NCBI GenBank assembly: GCA_963773155.1
Contig: CAVZAB010000019.1
Location: 62,001 to 126,000 of the forward strand
Length of the DNA: 64,000 nucleotides
Direction of reading: 5' to 3'
Source: CAVZAB01 sp963773155
Lineage (GTDB): Bacteria; Pseudomonadota; Alphaproteobacteria; Rhizobiales; Beijerinckiaceae
This document shows, piece after piece, positions 26,246 through 34,666 of the stretch (the first letter of the stretch is position 1; every line of letters begins with the position of its first letter). The position numbers and the translations under genes were made by a program. A model generated the notes under the pieces. The model saw only the letters and a program-made list of their open reading frames with translations. It was not told where the DNA came from and did not search any database.

Positions 26246-26599
26246 TCACCCGCCAGGCAGTGCGGCGCGGTAAGTGCCCGGCAGCCGATGGTCAAAAAAT
26301 AGGAATGGAGGTTTGGTCTGAACAACGTCAGCGATCAGTGCCGGCTCGAGAATATGCCGAAGCCCAATCAAGATGGGTTGGTCAGTCCCGATCATCGCCT
26401 GTTGTAGAGCGTGCCAGTCCCGATCTTTAGCCGAAGCGCCGAATTTCTGCACGATCATTGCCGCAAATGGACCAGTTTCAAGTCCATATCTCGCCGCGGT
26501 GACACGGACTCTCCCGGCAAATTCGGCTCCAATCGAAAGTACTGCGGCCCCAGCAACTCGGTCATGTGCACATGAACTTACGACTTCAGCGAGTAGCAT
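26246..26599 (-). CDS. Conserved hypothetical protein (alphaproteobacterial orphan family)
   Basis: 117 residues. The ATG at 26599 has a perfect GGAGGT 5 bases upstream. The sequence MLLAEVVSSCAHDRVAGAAV and the later GTDQPILIGLRHILE belong to a small family seen in Hyphomicrobiales, in which a short helical domain is followed by a PIL.GLRHILE tail. The function is unknown to me. No operon partner; codon use is like that of the neighbours. Confidence 0.65.
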   Translation of the reverse strand: MLLAEVVSSCAHDRVAGAAVLSIGAEFAGRVRVTAARYGLETGPFAAMIVQKFGASAKDRDWHALQQAMIGTDQPILIGLRHILEPALIADVVQTKPPFLFFDHRLPGTYRAALPGG

Positions 26600-26907
26600 T
26601 GCAACCTCCGCTTTTGCTCGGGATTGGCACGCTGGGACTGAAAACAACGCTGGAATTCCGCCTCACCGCTACATTGATATTCCGCCCATACCCGCTCTCT
26701 GTGGAACGAGGAAACGCGAAATCCTTCGACCAGAATGACACAGTCAAGAATTTAATCAATAATTATTATCGCAATTTGCACTGGATTTGAGTTGGAAATC
26801 CGCTGCGGGCGAAATCAGGAGCGAGCTGCGAGAGATAGGTAACCAGCCATGCAAGAATTGCACTCTGGTCCCCGATATCCGAGCGAACCAACTTGCACCA
26901 TCGAATT
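26600..26907. other. No recognisable gene
   Basis: About 300 bases, somewhat AT-rich around 26745-26785 (ATTTAATCAATAATTATTATCGC), which may be the promoter of the small minus-strand gene at 26246-26599. Confidence 0.45.
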
Positions 26908-27804
26908 TTAGGGGCGTGCGCTTAGCACGGGAGCCGAGTAAAACGGTACGTGTTCAATGCGCGGTTGCCATTCGCCTGCCTCTACGAGCCCTCCGACATG
27001 ATCGGCGATCTCACTCAGCGTCGCGAACCAGACCCCGCCCTTCGCCTGCATATGCCGGATTAAATTACGGATAGCGAGCGCTTGCTGCGGGCGGCCACTG
27101 ACCGCCGGATGCCAGGCCGAGATCCACAGGCCCCCGAACTCCCATAGCGCGTCGAATTCCGCCTGGTAAACATCCAACGCCTGCTGGGGAGAAGAAATCT
27201 TCATTACATAGTCGAAAGCCCGACTCGAGACGTATTGATTGTAATCGTCAACTGAGGCCGGGACCGAGAGTTCGAACAGCCTCCCTCGGCCATTGTCGAG
27301 CAAGATCGGCACATCGTCGGCAAACAGCGATGAATCATAGGTGAGACCCGCTTCGATCAGAAGATCGAAAGTCACCCGTGAAATGCCGTAATAGGGTGCA
27401 CGATACCCGCGCGGGCGCCGGCCGGAAAAACGTTCGATTGTGTCGAGGCCGTGCCGCAGCGTCCAGCGCTCTTCTTCGACGGTTTGCTGGTTCGGCCATT
27501 CGTGAAAATAGCCGTGATGCCCAATCTCGTTGTCATGTTTCAGGATCGTCTCGATGGCCGATGGATAGGCCTCGATGACCCAGCCGGGAACGAAACAGGT
27601 GAGGGGGACGTCATGTTCAGCGAAGAGATCGACCAGCCGCGGCGTTGCAACGAACGGGTCGTAGCGCATATGAGCTAACGCATGAGGCATGTCTAGCGCA
27701 CCGGCGCGATGTGCCGCATGGACGACGCTGTCGGCGTCCATATCGAAGCTGAAGGCGACCGCGCAACGAGCTTGGTCTGGCCATGAGGGCGGGTTTTTAA
27801 TCAT
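26908..27804 (-). CDS. Polysaccharide-deacetylase-family hydrolase (PuuE-like)
   Basis: A 298-residue NodB-fold amidohydrolase. The metal-binding motifs are present: AFSFDMDAD near residue 20 (catalytic/metal Asp) and the His pair in EIGHHGYFHE near residue 97; YRAPYYGIS near residue 135 is the usual RxPY motif. Without a signal peptide it acts in the cytoplasm, like PuuE-type enzymes that act on small N-acyl or cyclic amides rather than on polysaccharide. The ATG at 27804 has GAGGAA upstream. It ends a minus-strand gene series with the LIV transporter, a luciferase-like enzyme and a DoeA-like hydrolase, so it may remove an acyl group from their product. Confidence 0.88.
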   Translation of the reverse strand: MIKNPPSWPDQARCAVAFSFDMDADSVVHAAHRAGALDMPHALAHMRYDPFVATPRLVDLFAEHDVPLTCFVPGWVIEAYPSAIETILKHDNEIGHHGYFHEWPNQQTVEEERWTLRHGLDTIERFSGRRPRGYRAPYYGISRVTFDLLIEAGLTYDSSLFADDVPILLDNGRGRLFELSVPASVDDYNQYVSSRAFDYVMKISSPQQALDVYQAEFDALWEFGGLWISAWHPAVSGRPQQALAIRNLIRHMQAKGGVWFATLSEIADHVGGLVEAGEWQPRIEHVPFYSAPVLSARP

Positions 27805-28040
27805 GAGTTCCTCGTTTCCTCAACTGTTCTTCGCCGAACCTTCGCAGGCGGATTGGTTTAGGTTGCGGGAACAAATAATGGGCATCGACATGCTGTCACT
27901 TTGTTGGGCAGCCTCAAAAGCAGGCTCGTCAAGAATGCCTGTTTGTGGCTACATTTACGATACTTTATCCGTTACACCAGTGAGAGGTAAACTATGAGTT
28001 TCAGCGTCGGTAGCATTTGACTTTTACAATCCGCAATCGT

Positions 28041-29216
28041 TCACGGCTTGATCAAAAGATCGCGAGTAAAGGCAGTAAGGATCTCCGGAGCGCCATGTTG
28101 GCGCACACAAAAGGTCTCACCCAATTCGAAGCCCCAGTCGTCCATCCACATGCCCAAGATCATGTGGAAGCACATATTTGGCTCAAGCACGGTCTTGTCG
28201 CCCTCGCGCAGACTTGCTGTTCGCTCGCCCCAATCGGGCGGGTAGTTAAGTCCAATCGAATAGCCAATTCTGGAAGCTTTGGTGTACCCGGCCCGGCTGA
28301 TCACGGCGCGCCATGCCGCCTCAACACTATGGCAGGTAACGCCCGTTCTTGCCGCATCGAGTGCGACATCTAGCCCTTCCGCGACTATTTTCGCGATATC
28401 AAGAAGAGCGGCCGGTGGACGGCCCATGTAAAGTGTTCGCGCCAACGCCGCGTGGTAGCGGTGATGGCAACCGCCGAGTTCAAGACAGGCAATTGTATCC
28501 TTTTCATAGCGATCGCCTGACCAGGTCATGTGTGGCGCGCCACTCTTGCGACCGCTGGGCACTAGCGCCAGTGCGGCCGGATAGTCGCCCCAGTAAGCGG
28601 ACGTTCCTTGGATCTGCGCGGCAGTAATTCGGGCGACTGCATCGCACTCCCGCACGCCAGGCTCAATCGCCTCGATACCAATGGCCATCGCCCGCGAGGC
28701 GATGACGCCGGCAGCCCGCATTTTTTCAAGCTCGGCTGGCGCCTTGATCAGGCGAACCCAATTCACCAGCGCCTGCGCATCGACGAGGCTGGCGCCCGGC
28801 AAGGCCTTGGCAAGTTCAAGAAATGCACGGGCCGTAAAGTAGAAGGCGTCAAGCTCGACGCCAATACGGGCGCGGTCCCAATCCCGCTCCTTCAGGATTC
28901 CCGCCACAAATTGCGCTGGGTGCAGTGCAGTCGAATCAACGTGCGTTTCCGGGTAGGGACGGATGTTTTCCGGCTTGAGAAAGGTGGTCAAGTATGCGCT
29001 TGGCGCATCCATCGCCCGGCCAATCCAAATTGGCTCGTCTGCATCGAGCGAAACCGTGGCATATTGATGCACGTAGAACGACCAGCTGTCATAGCCGGTA
29101 AGATAGTTGATATTGGCGGGATCAGCGCAGAGCAGCACATCAATACCAGCCGCCGACATCCGCGCCTTTACGCGGTCGCCGCGCGCAAGATACTCCGATC
29201 GGTCAAAGACGAGCAT
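28041..29216 (-). CDS. M24-fold hydrolase, ectoine hydrolase (DoeA)-like
   Basis: A 391-residue creatinase/prolidase-fold enzyme: N-terminal creatinase domain (residues 1-150, with ADPANINYLTGYDSWSFY) and C-terminal pita-bread domain. The late motif GYSIGLNYPPDWGERT followed by LEPNMCFH is typical of DoeA, which opens the ectoine ring. The peptidase metal pattern LDxG...SDxxRT is altered to LELGG...HAALART, so the usual Asp metal ligands are absent and a metal-free amidohydrolase mechanism is more likely than peptidase action. It follows the luciferase-like gene by 6 bases. Substrate inferred to be a cyclic amide or amidine; ectoine itself is unproven because no doeB/doeC neighbours exist. 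Confidence 0.85.
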   Translation of the reverse strand: MLVFDRSEYLARGDRVKARMSAAGIDVLLCADPANINYLTGYDSWSFYVHQYATVSLDADEPIWIGRAMDAPSAYLTTFLKPENIRPYPETHVDSTALHPAQFVAGILKERDWDRARIGVELDAFYFTARAFLELAKALPGASLVDAQALVNWVRLIKAPAELEKMRAAGVIASRAMAIGIEAIEPGVRECDAVARITAAQIQGTSAYWGDYPAALALVPSGRKSGAPHMTWSGDRYEKDTIACLELGGCHHRYHAALARTLYMGRPPAALLDIAKIVAEGLDVALDAARTGVTCHSVEAAWRAVISRAGYTKASRIGYSIGLNYPPDWGERTASLREGDKTVLEPNMCFHMILGMWMDDWGFELGETFCVRQHGAPEILTAFTRDLLIKP

Positions 29217-29222
29217 TTGATA

Positions 29223-30140
29223 TTAGAATAGCTCAGGGAGGGCGCCGCGGAAACGCCGAATCGCATCGACGTGGGCCTTAGGATCGGCAAGATCGCCGAT
29301 GGCTGCCTTATTCCAGCGCCTTTCTTCTTCAACCCAGCGTTCTGGCAGGGTGTTGACGGTCACATGAGTGGCGCCGATGGCACGCCAGGCGCTCACCTCC
29401 TCGCGCAACTCGGCGGTCGTTCGATCGATAATGGTCATGGTCGCTTCGACTCCAATCGTGTTGGGATCGCGGCCAAAACTGCGGGCCATCTCGCGCATTG
29501 TCTCGATGCTACGGCGCCCGAAATCGTCGGCCTGAAAATTCGGCAGCCAGCCGTCGCCAAGTCTGGCGACACGCCTGATTGCCGCGTCCGAAATGCCGCC
29601 TATCCACACCGGGATCGGGCGTTGCACCGGTAAAGGATTGATGCCCCCATCCTCAATTCGATGATATTTGCCCTCATATGAGATGAGCTCCGCGCACCAC
29701 AGCTTGCGAAGCACGTCAATCTGTTCGTCCGCGCGTTTACCGCGGTTGCCGAAAACTTCGCCACAGGCCTCGAACTCCTCGGGCTTTACACCGACCCCAA
29801 CACCAAGCCGCAAGCGACCTCGACTGAGAACGTCCACTTCCGCCGCCTGCTTAGCAACTAGAGCAGTGCCGCGCATAGGCAAAACGAGTACGCCGGTGAC
29901 GAATTCGATGCTGCTGGTGACCGCGGCGAGGAAGCCAAACAGCACAAAGATCTCGTGGAACATATCCTCGGCATCGTGGACATATTTCCAGTCGGGACGA
30001 CTAGCCTTATTAAGACCAATGATCTGGTCGAACGCGGTCAGATGCGTATAGCCGAGTTCCTCGGCCGTCAGGGCGAAATTGCGGATGCCGTCGGGGTCGC
30101 GACCGATCGAGAACTGAGGGAATAGAGCGCCAATCTTCAT
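29223..30140 (-). CDS. Luciferase-like (LLM class) flavin-dependent oxidoreductase
   Basis: A 305-residue single-domain luciferase-fold enzyme of the F420-dependent-like subfamily (MKIGALFPQFSIGRDPDGIR, then TGVLVLPMRGTALVAKQAAE, and LRLGVGVGVKPEEFEACGE). In Proteobacteria such enzymes usually use FMN. No dedicated flavin reductase lies nearby. It is cotranscribed with the LIV transporter (66-base gap after livF-like) and the DoeA-like hydrolase, which suggests oxidation of the imported compound. Pyrimidine monooxygenase RutA belongs to the same superfamily, but sequence identity with it is not apparent by eye. Confidence 0.88.
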   Translation of the reverse strand: MKIGALFPQFSIGRDPDGIRNFALTAEELGYTHLTAFDQIIGLNKASRPDWKYVHDAEDMFHEIFVLFGFLAAVTSSIEFVTGVLVLPMRGTALVAKQAAEVDVLSRGRLRLGVGVGVKPEEFEACGEVFGNRGKRADEQIDVLRKLWCAELISYEGKYHRIEDGGINPLPVQRPIPVWIGGISDAAIRRVARLGDGWLPNFQADDFGRRSIETMREMARSFGRDPNTIGVEATMTIIDRTTAELREEVSAWRAIGATHVTVNTLPERWVEEERRWNKAAIGDLADPKAHVDAIRRFRGALPELF

Positions 30141-30206
30141 GTTTGATGTACTCGCAAATAGTACTGAGATGCCCTTGGCACGCGGCGGGTTAGGACTATA
30201 TCCACC

Positions 30207-30938
30207 CTACGGCCAGGTTCGAACGCCACCATCCAAGAACAATTCGTGGAGATGAGCTATATCAAGCTTCTCGGCCATCGTTTCGAGTGCCAATCGGCCA
30301 CGCACCAAAACGCAGACGCGATCCGCGATCGAAATCGCAGCGCGAACGTTCTGTTCGACAAGCAAAATGGGAATACCCGTCTCCAGCCGGAGGCGTCGTA
30401 GCGCACCAAATACTAACGTTACCATGTCCGGCGAAAGGTCACTACTCGGCTCGTCGAGTAGCAATAATTTGGGCTTCGACAGGAGCGTCAAGCCAATCGA
30501 CAGCATTCGGCGTTCACCGCCGCTGAGATCGCGTGCTCGGTTGTGCTGGCGCTCGCGCAGCCTCGGGAAAAGATCGTACACACGCGCAATACCGGAGCGG
30601 ATCGAGAGTGCGTGGAGATAGCCTCCCATGCGCAGATTGTCCACTACACTTAGTTCCGGAAATATATTGCGGGTCTGCGGAACGTAACCCATTCCGAGAG
30701 CCGCGCGGCGGTGCGGCGCAAGTTGGCTAACATCGTTACTCTGTAGATGCAGGCTGCCCGCAGTCAAGCGTGTCAGTCCCATCGCAGTCTTCAGGACGGT
30801 AGACTTGCCGGAGCCATTGGCGCCGAACAAGGCGAGCACCTCGTCGGCACCCAGTTGCAATGTTAGGTCCTGTAGCACCGTAAGCTTGCCATAGCCCGCG
30901 AACACTCCATGGAAGGCAAGAAGTGGCGAACTACTCAC
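30207..30938 (-). CDS. LIV-type ABC transporter ATP-binding protein (LivF-like)
   Basis: A 243-residue ABC ATPase of the branched-chain amino acid (HAAT) type. Walker A GANGSGKST, signature LSGGERRMLSIG, Walker B LLLLDEPSSDLSP and the LivF-typical VPQTRNIFPELSVVDNLRMG are present. The ATG overlaps the LivG-like stop by 4 bases (ATGA). HAAT transporters carry many polar small molecules, not only amino acids. The substrate here is more likely that of the neighbouring catabolic genes. Confidence 0.92.
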   Translation of the reverse strand: MSSSPLLAFHGVFAGYGKLTVLQDLTLQLGADEVLALFGANGSGKSTVLKTAMGLTRLTAGSLHLQSNDVSQLAPHRRAALGMGYVPQTRNIFPELSVVDNLRMGGYLHALSIRSGIARVYDLFPRLRERQHNRARDLSGGERRMLSIGLTLLSKPKLLLLDEPSSDLSPDMVTLVFGALRRLRLETGIPILLVEQNVRAAISIADRVCVLVRGRLALETMAEKLDIAHLHELFLDGGVRTWP

Positions 30939-31702
30939 GGCTCCTCCAAGGCGGTATCTCCAAGATACGATCGCATCACTCGTAAATCGCCGCGAATCGA
31001 AGCGGGTGTGCCCTCGGCGATCACCTCGCCGGCGTCCAAAACGATCACTCGATCGCAGATACTGGCGATCATCTCCATATTGTGTTCGACCAAAACGATG
31101 ATGCAGCCGGCATCACGCAATTCGCGGAGCAATTGGATTTGGCGTTCGATGAGAACTGGATTTACGCCGGCTGCTGGCTCATCCAGCAACATGACGCGCG
31201 GGTTGGCCATTAATAGAATGGCCAGGGACAACAGCTTCTGCTGTCCGCCGGACAGGTCGCCCGCCTGGTCGCCGGCCTTATGGGCAAGGTCGACGCGACT
31301 TAGCGCCACGAAGGCAGCGGCCGTAGTAACGCGTTCACCCGATTGAACACTTCGTGGACGCAGAAACAGGTTGCTGATGAGCTCTCCCGGTTGATTCGGG
31401 GCTCCGATCTGGACGTTTTGAAGTACTGTTAGCCGACGTGCTAGCCGCGGCACCTGGAACGCGCGGCGAATCCCGTGGCGGGCCATTTGCTCAGCTCGAC
31501 CCATCGGAATGTCTCGGCCATCGAGGCGAAGTCTGCCAGTTGCCGGCTGCTGCACGCCGCTGATAACGTTCAGCAAAGTGGATTTGCCGGAGCCGTTGGG
31601 GCCGACCAACCCAAGGATGCTTCCGGGGAGGGCTCGAAGCGAAACCTCGCGGAGCGCCCGGAATCCGCCATAAATGACCGAAATGTCACTGACTTCCAGC
31701 AT
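30935..31702 (-). CDS. LIV-type ABC transporter ATP-binding protein (LivG-like)
   Basis: A 255-residue ABC ATPase. Walker A GPNGSGKST, signature LSGGQQKLLSLA, Walker B VMLLDEPAAGVNP and the LivG-typical C-terminal VIAEGTPASIRGD...YLGD are clear. It overlaps the permease gene upstream by 17 bases and the LivF-like gene downstream by 4 bases, showing tight translational coupling. Confidence 0.92.
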   Translation of the reverse strand: MLEVSDISVIYGGFRALREVSLRALPGSILGLVGPNGSGKSTLLNVISGVQQPATGRLRLDGRDIPMGRAEQMARHGIRRAFQVPRLARRLTVLQNVQIGAPNQPGELISNLFLRPRSVQSGERVTTAAAFVALSRVDLAHKAGDQAGDLSGGQQKLLSLAILLMANPRVMLLDEPAAGVNPVLIERQIQLLRELRDAGCIIVLVEHNMEMIASICDRVIVLDAGEVIAEGTPASIRGDLRVMRSYLGDTALEEP

Positions 31703-32561
31703 CTACCCGCTCGATTCGCTCCGGTATCAGACCCTCTGGCCGGAACAGGAAGACAAGGATCAACACCAGCCCGAAAGCACCCAGCCGGAGATTAGAGACC
31801 AATTCGAAGCCAAGTTGACTCCATTCCGCAATAAACCGGGTCGACACGCTCGTCAGCTGCACAATCACGGTCCCGAGTACAACGCCGGAGATTGTTGCTG
31901 GACCTCCCAGCACCACAGCTGTCCACACGATAAATGTCTCCACCACTGTGAACGAATTTGGCGAGATGTATCCAACGACATGGGCATAAAGAGCGCCAGC
32001 GAGAGCCGCCATCCACCATGCCACCATGGTCACTGAACGCTGGAACTCGACCGGATCGCGGCCAAGCGTCGCCGCGAGCATCTCATCTTCCCGTATAACC
32101 CGCAGCATACGTCCGAATGGACTGCGGCCAAGGCGAAGGGCAAGCAGAACGGCGACGATCAGCAAACCTAGGGCGAATGCCATTCCGACCCGATTACTGG
32201 CGAACCGATAAACTGACATGCCTTCCACACCTCCAGCTATGTCGGGTGCGTTCAGCATTGTTAGGCGGAAGATCTCGGCGGCACCCAATGTTACCAGGGC
32301 CCAATAATCCTGGGTGAGACGCCCCGCAGGCAAGATGACCAGAATCCCAAGCAGCGGAGCCATAACGGCACCGATCGCAATTCCGGTCCAAGCCGGGAGC
32401 CCGTGGGCGGTGGCAGTCGCGGCGCCGTACGCTCCGATGGCGAAAGGCAGCACCTGGCCGAAATTGACTAGGCCGGTCAATCCAAACTGAAGATGCAGGC
32501 TAATGCCAAGCACCGACCAGATGGCGATCATGGTAACCGAAAAGATCATAAAATCGATCAT
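31686..32561 (-). CDS. LIV-type ABC transporter permease (LivM-like)
   Basis: A 291-residue membrane protein with about eight hydrophobic helices. The LivM signature GLTGLVNFGQVLPFAIGAYG lies near residue 30 and the ATPase-contact loop LRVIREDEMLAATLGRDP near residue 165. The ATG at 32561 follows the LivH-like stop by 4 bases; the longer frame to 32702 lies inside livH and starts with non-membrane sequence, so I reject it. Confidence 0.9.
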   Translation of the reverse strand: MIDFMIFSVTMIAIWSVLGISLHLQFGLTGLVNFGQVLPFAIGAYGAATATAHGLPAWTGIAIGAVMAPLLGILVILPAGRLTQDYWALVTLGAAEIFRLTMLNAPDIAGGVEGMSVYRFASNRVGMAFALGLLIVAVLLALRLGRSPFGRMLRVIREDEMLAATLGRDPVEFQRSVTMVAWWMAALAGALYAHVVGYISPNSFTVVETFIVWTAVVLGGPATISGVVLGTVIVQLTSVSTRFIAEWSQLGFELVSNLRLGAFGLVLILVFLFRPEGLIPERIERVDAGSQ

Positions 32562-32565
32562 GCGG

Positions 32566-33450
32566 TCATCGCGCTTCGCGCCCCACTTGAGGCCGCCGCA
32601 ACAGCAAAATAAGAACCATTGCGCCGACAGCAATAAAGTCGCGAAATTGTGTCGGAACTGACCAGCGCGTTTCTGACACCAACGAGCCAAAATCGACGTC
32701 AATCAATAGGTTTTGGGCAAGCGAAAGTGCCAAGGCGCCCAGCGCTGCTCCAAATACCTTGTCCAAGCCGCCAAGTGTCACTGCCGCAAATGTCGGTAGT
32801 AGTATGATAAGGTCCATATTCGGCTGAAGCCGTGTCTGCAAAGCGAACATGGTCCCGCCCAGCGCCGCATACGCGCCTGAGACGAACCATGTCAGCGCGA
32901 TCATACGCGCCGCCGGTATGCCGCGCGTCGCCGCGAGATCGGGGTTGCTAGCCAGCGCCCGCAACGCCGTGCCGACGCGAGTTCGGTACAGCAGCAGATT
33001 TAAGACTATCATGGCGGCGACCGTGGTGCCGACTACGATAGCGTCTTGAGAGGTAAAGTATGCGCCCCCCACGCTCAGATTGATCGGCTGCGTGGCAAAT
33101 ACGCGTGCGGCACCACCGAAGATCGAAGCTATCGCCGCGCGCAGAAATAGCGCCACCCCCCACGAGACGATCATCTTGCCCTCCGGCGAGATGTCTCGTA
33201 GCCGGGAGAAGACAAGCCGATCAACCAGAACCGCGATCAGCCCTGTTGCGATCACGCCGACGAGTACCGCGACCGGTAGAACCATGCCAAGAAGCTGGTT
33301 TGCGGCAAAGCTCAGATAGGCGCCAACCACTGCGAATTGCACATGCGCGAAGTTGGCAAAGCGAAGGATCGAGTAGGACAGCGCCACACCCACGGCGATT
33401 ATGGCAATCTCGGCGGCGTAAACGATCGCGTCGACGAGAATTTGCATCAT
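32566..33450 (-). CDS. LIV-type ABC transporter permease (LivH-like)
   Basis: A 294-residue permease with about eight helices. It has the LivH features LSYSILRFANFAHVQFAVVGAY near residue 24 and ALASNPDLAATRGIPAARMI near residue 185 (ATPase-contact loop), then GGLDKVFGAALGAL. Starts ATG-ATG at 33450. It lies 55 bases downstream of the substrate-binding protein gene and 4 bases before the LivM-like gene. Confidence 0.92.
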   Translation of the reverse strand: MMQILVDAIVYAAEIAIIAVGVALSYSILRFANFAHVQFAVVGAYLSFAANQLLGMVLPVAVLVGVIATGLIAVLVDRLVFSRLRDISPEGKMIVSWGVALFLRAAIASIFGGAARVFATQPINLSVGGAYFTSQDAIVVGTTVAAMIVLNLLLYRTRVGTALRALASNPDLAATRGIPAARMIALTWFVSGAYAALGGTMFALQTRLQPNMDLIILLPTFAAVTLGGLDKVFGAALGALALSLAQNLLIDVDFGSLVSETRWSVPTQFRDFIAVGAMVLILLLRRPQVGREAR

Positions 33451-33505
33451 ACATTGAACTCGCCACTAACCCGCGCCCGATCGATCGCTCTCTAATGGCG
33501 CGGGC

Positions 33506-34621
33506 CTATGGCGCCGCGACCGTTTCTAGTTTGCCCCCCTTGTAGAGGAAGTAATCTAGCGGCGGGTTAATGCGCTGGCCGCGTGCATCCCACTCTATTC
33601 TACCGGTCGCGCCGTCGTATCCCTTTGCCGCCGATGGGAGCGCCGCTTTGATCGCCGCGGTGTCAATACCCGCTTGCTGCATGGAACGTGCAAGCAGCAT
33701 CATCGCATCATACGCATAATAATAGTGCGGCCTGGGCTCACCAGTGAACTTCCTCGTATAGTCCGCTTTGATCTGCTGGCTCACCGATCCGGACAGGCCA
33801 CCATTGTCGATGCCAGACAATTTTCCTTCCATCCAGGCTGGTTGTTCTACGGTGAAGATCGACGGGTACGCAACATACCAGGGTGCAACGATGCCAAGTT
33901 CCCGCGCCGCTTTGAATACCGTGCGGGTGTCGTCGCCATAGCCGGCACTGATAATTGCATCGGGTTTTGCTTCCTGCAATGGTTGAAGGTCCGGTCGGTA
34001 GTCGGGTTGGCCTTCGGTGTAGATGATCTTGCGGAGCACCTTGCCGCCTGCAGCAGTATAAGAAGCGGCAGCGGCTTCCATCAGACCGGTCCCGAAGGTA
34101 TTGTTTGGTACTATGAATGCCGCTGTCTTCGCCCCCATCTTCGCTGCATAGGCCCCGAGTTCTTTCCCCACAATGTCATCAAGTGGCAGCGTGCTAAATA
34201 GCGTACCAGCAAAGTTGCCAAGTTTAGACGAACTGGCCGATGTGTTCAAAATAATTCGACCCTTTGGTGCTGCCATCTCCGCGATCGGAAGCGTAACGCT
34301 GCTGCCGCCGAAGACGATCGCCGCCGGCACCTGGTTAACGTCGAACAGTTTTGTCGCCGCCTCGATTCCGGCCTGCGGCCGATATTCGGAGTCTTCGACG
34401 ATTAGCTTGATCTGTTTGCCATTGATGCCACCACCAGTGTTGATTTGCTCAGTTGCGAGCTGAACACCTCGCACCATGTCGACGCTGGAGGGGACGTCGC
34501 TACCGGTCAAGTTGGCGATCACTCCGATCGAAATGGGTGCGTCGGCCGTCCAAGCGACGAGAGGGAAACCGACAAGTGCCAGGAATGAAAACACGGTTCG
34601 GCGAAGCAAGGACGTTCTCAT
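33506..34621 (-). CDS. LIV-type ABC transporter substrate-binding protein
   Basis: A 371-residue periplasmic-binding protein (type I fold, Peripla_BP_6). A signal peptide spans residues 1-26 (TVFSFLALVGFPLVAWTADA). The mature part has ISIGVIANLTGSDVPSSVDMVRG, then QIKLIVEDSEYRPQAGIEAA and AIVFGGSSVTLPIAEMAA. The ATG at 34621 has AAGGAGAT 7 bases upstream; a much longer frame upstream is the shadow of the nucleoside hydrolase gene. It leads the LIV operon and diverges from the nucleoside hydrolase with only 45 bases between start codons. Confidence 0.92.
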   Translation of the reverse strand: MRTSLLRRTVFSFLALVGFPLVAWTADAPISIGVIANLTGSDVPSSVDMVRGVQLATEQINTGGGINGKQIKLIVEDSEYRPQAGIEAATKLFDVNQVPAAIVFGGSSVTLPIAEMAAPKGRIILNTSASSSKLGNFAGTLFSTLPLDDIVGKELGAYAAKMGAKTAAFIVPNNTFGTGLMEAAAASYTAAGGKVLRKIIYTEGQPDYRPDLQPLQEAKPDAIISAGYGDDTRTVFKAARELGIVAPWYVAYPSIFTVEQPAWMEGKLSGIDNGGLSGSVSQQIKADYTRKFTGEPRPHYYYAYDAMMLLARSMQQAGIDTAAIKAALPSAAKGYDGATGRIEWDARGQRINPPLDYFLYKGGKLETVAAP

Positions 34622-34628
34622 TGGACGA

Positions 34629-34645
34629 TCTCCTTTGGAAGGAGA
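34629..34645. promoter_or_regulatory. Perfect 7-bp inverted repeat in the 45-bp divergent gap
   Basis: TCTCCTT-TGG-AAGGAGA. The minus-strand arm is the ribosome site of the substrate-binding protein gene. The plus arm resembles a ribosome site but no start codon lies at a workable distance in the frame of the nucleoside hydrolase. In single-stranded RNA the repeat could form a hairpin that hides the ribosome site. Confidence 0.6.
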
Positions 34646-34666
34646 CAGTGTTTTCCAGGTGCTATA

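Noticed and set aside
32562..32702. 47-residue N-terminal extension of the LivM-like permease
   Set aside because: Lies inside livH, starts with Cys/Arg-rich non-membrane sequence; the ATG 4 bases after the livH stop is better.
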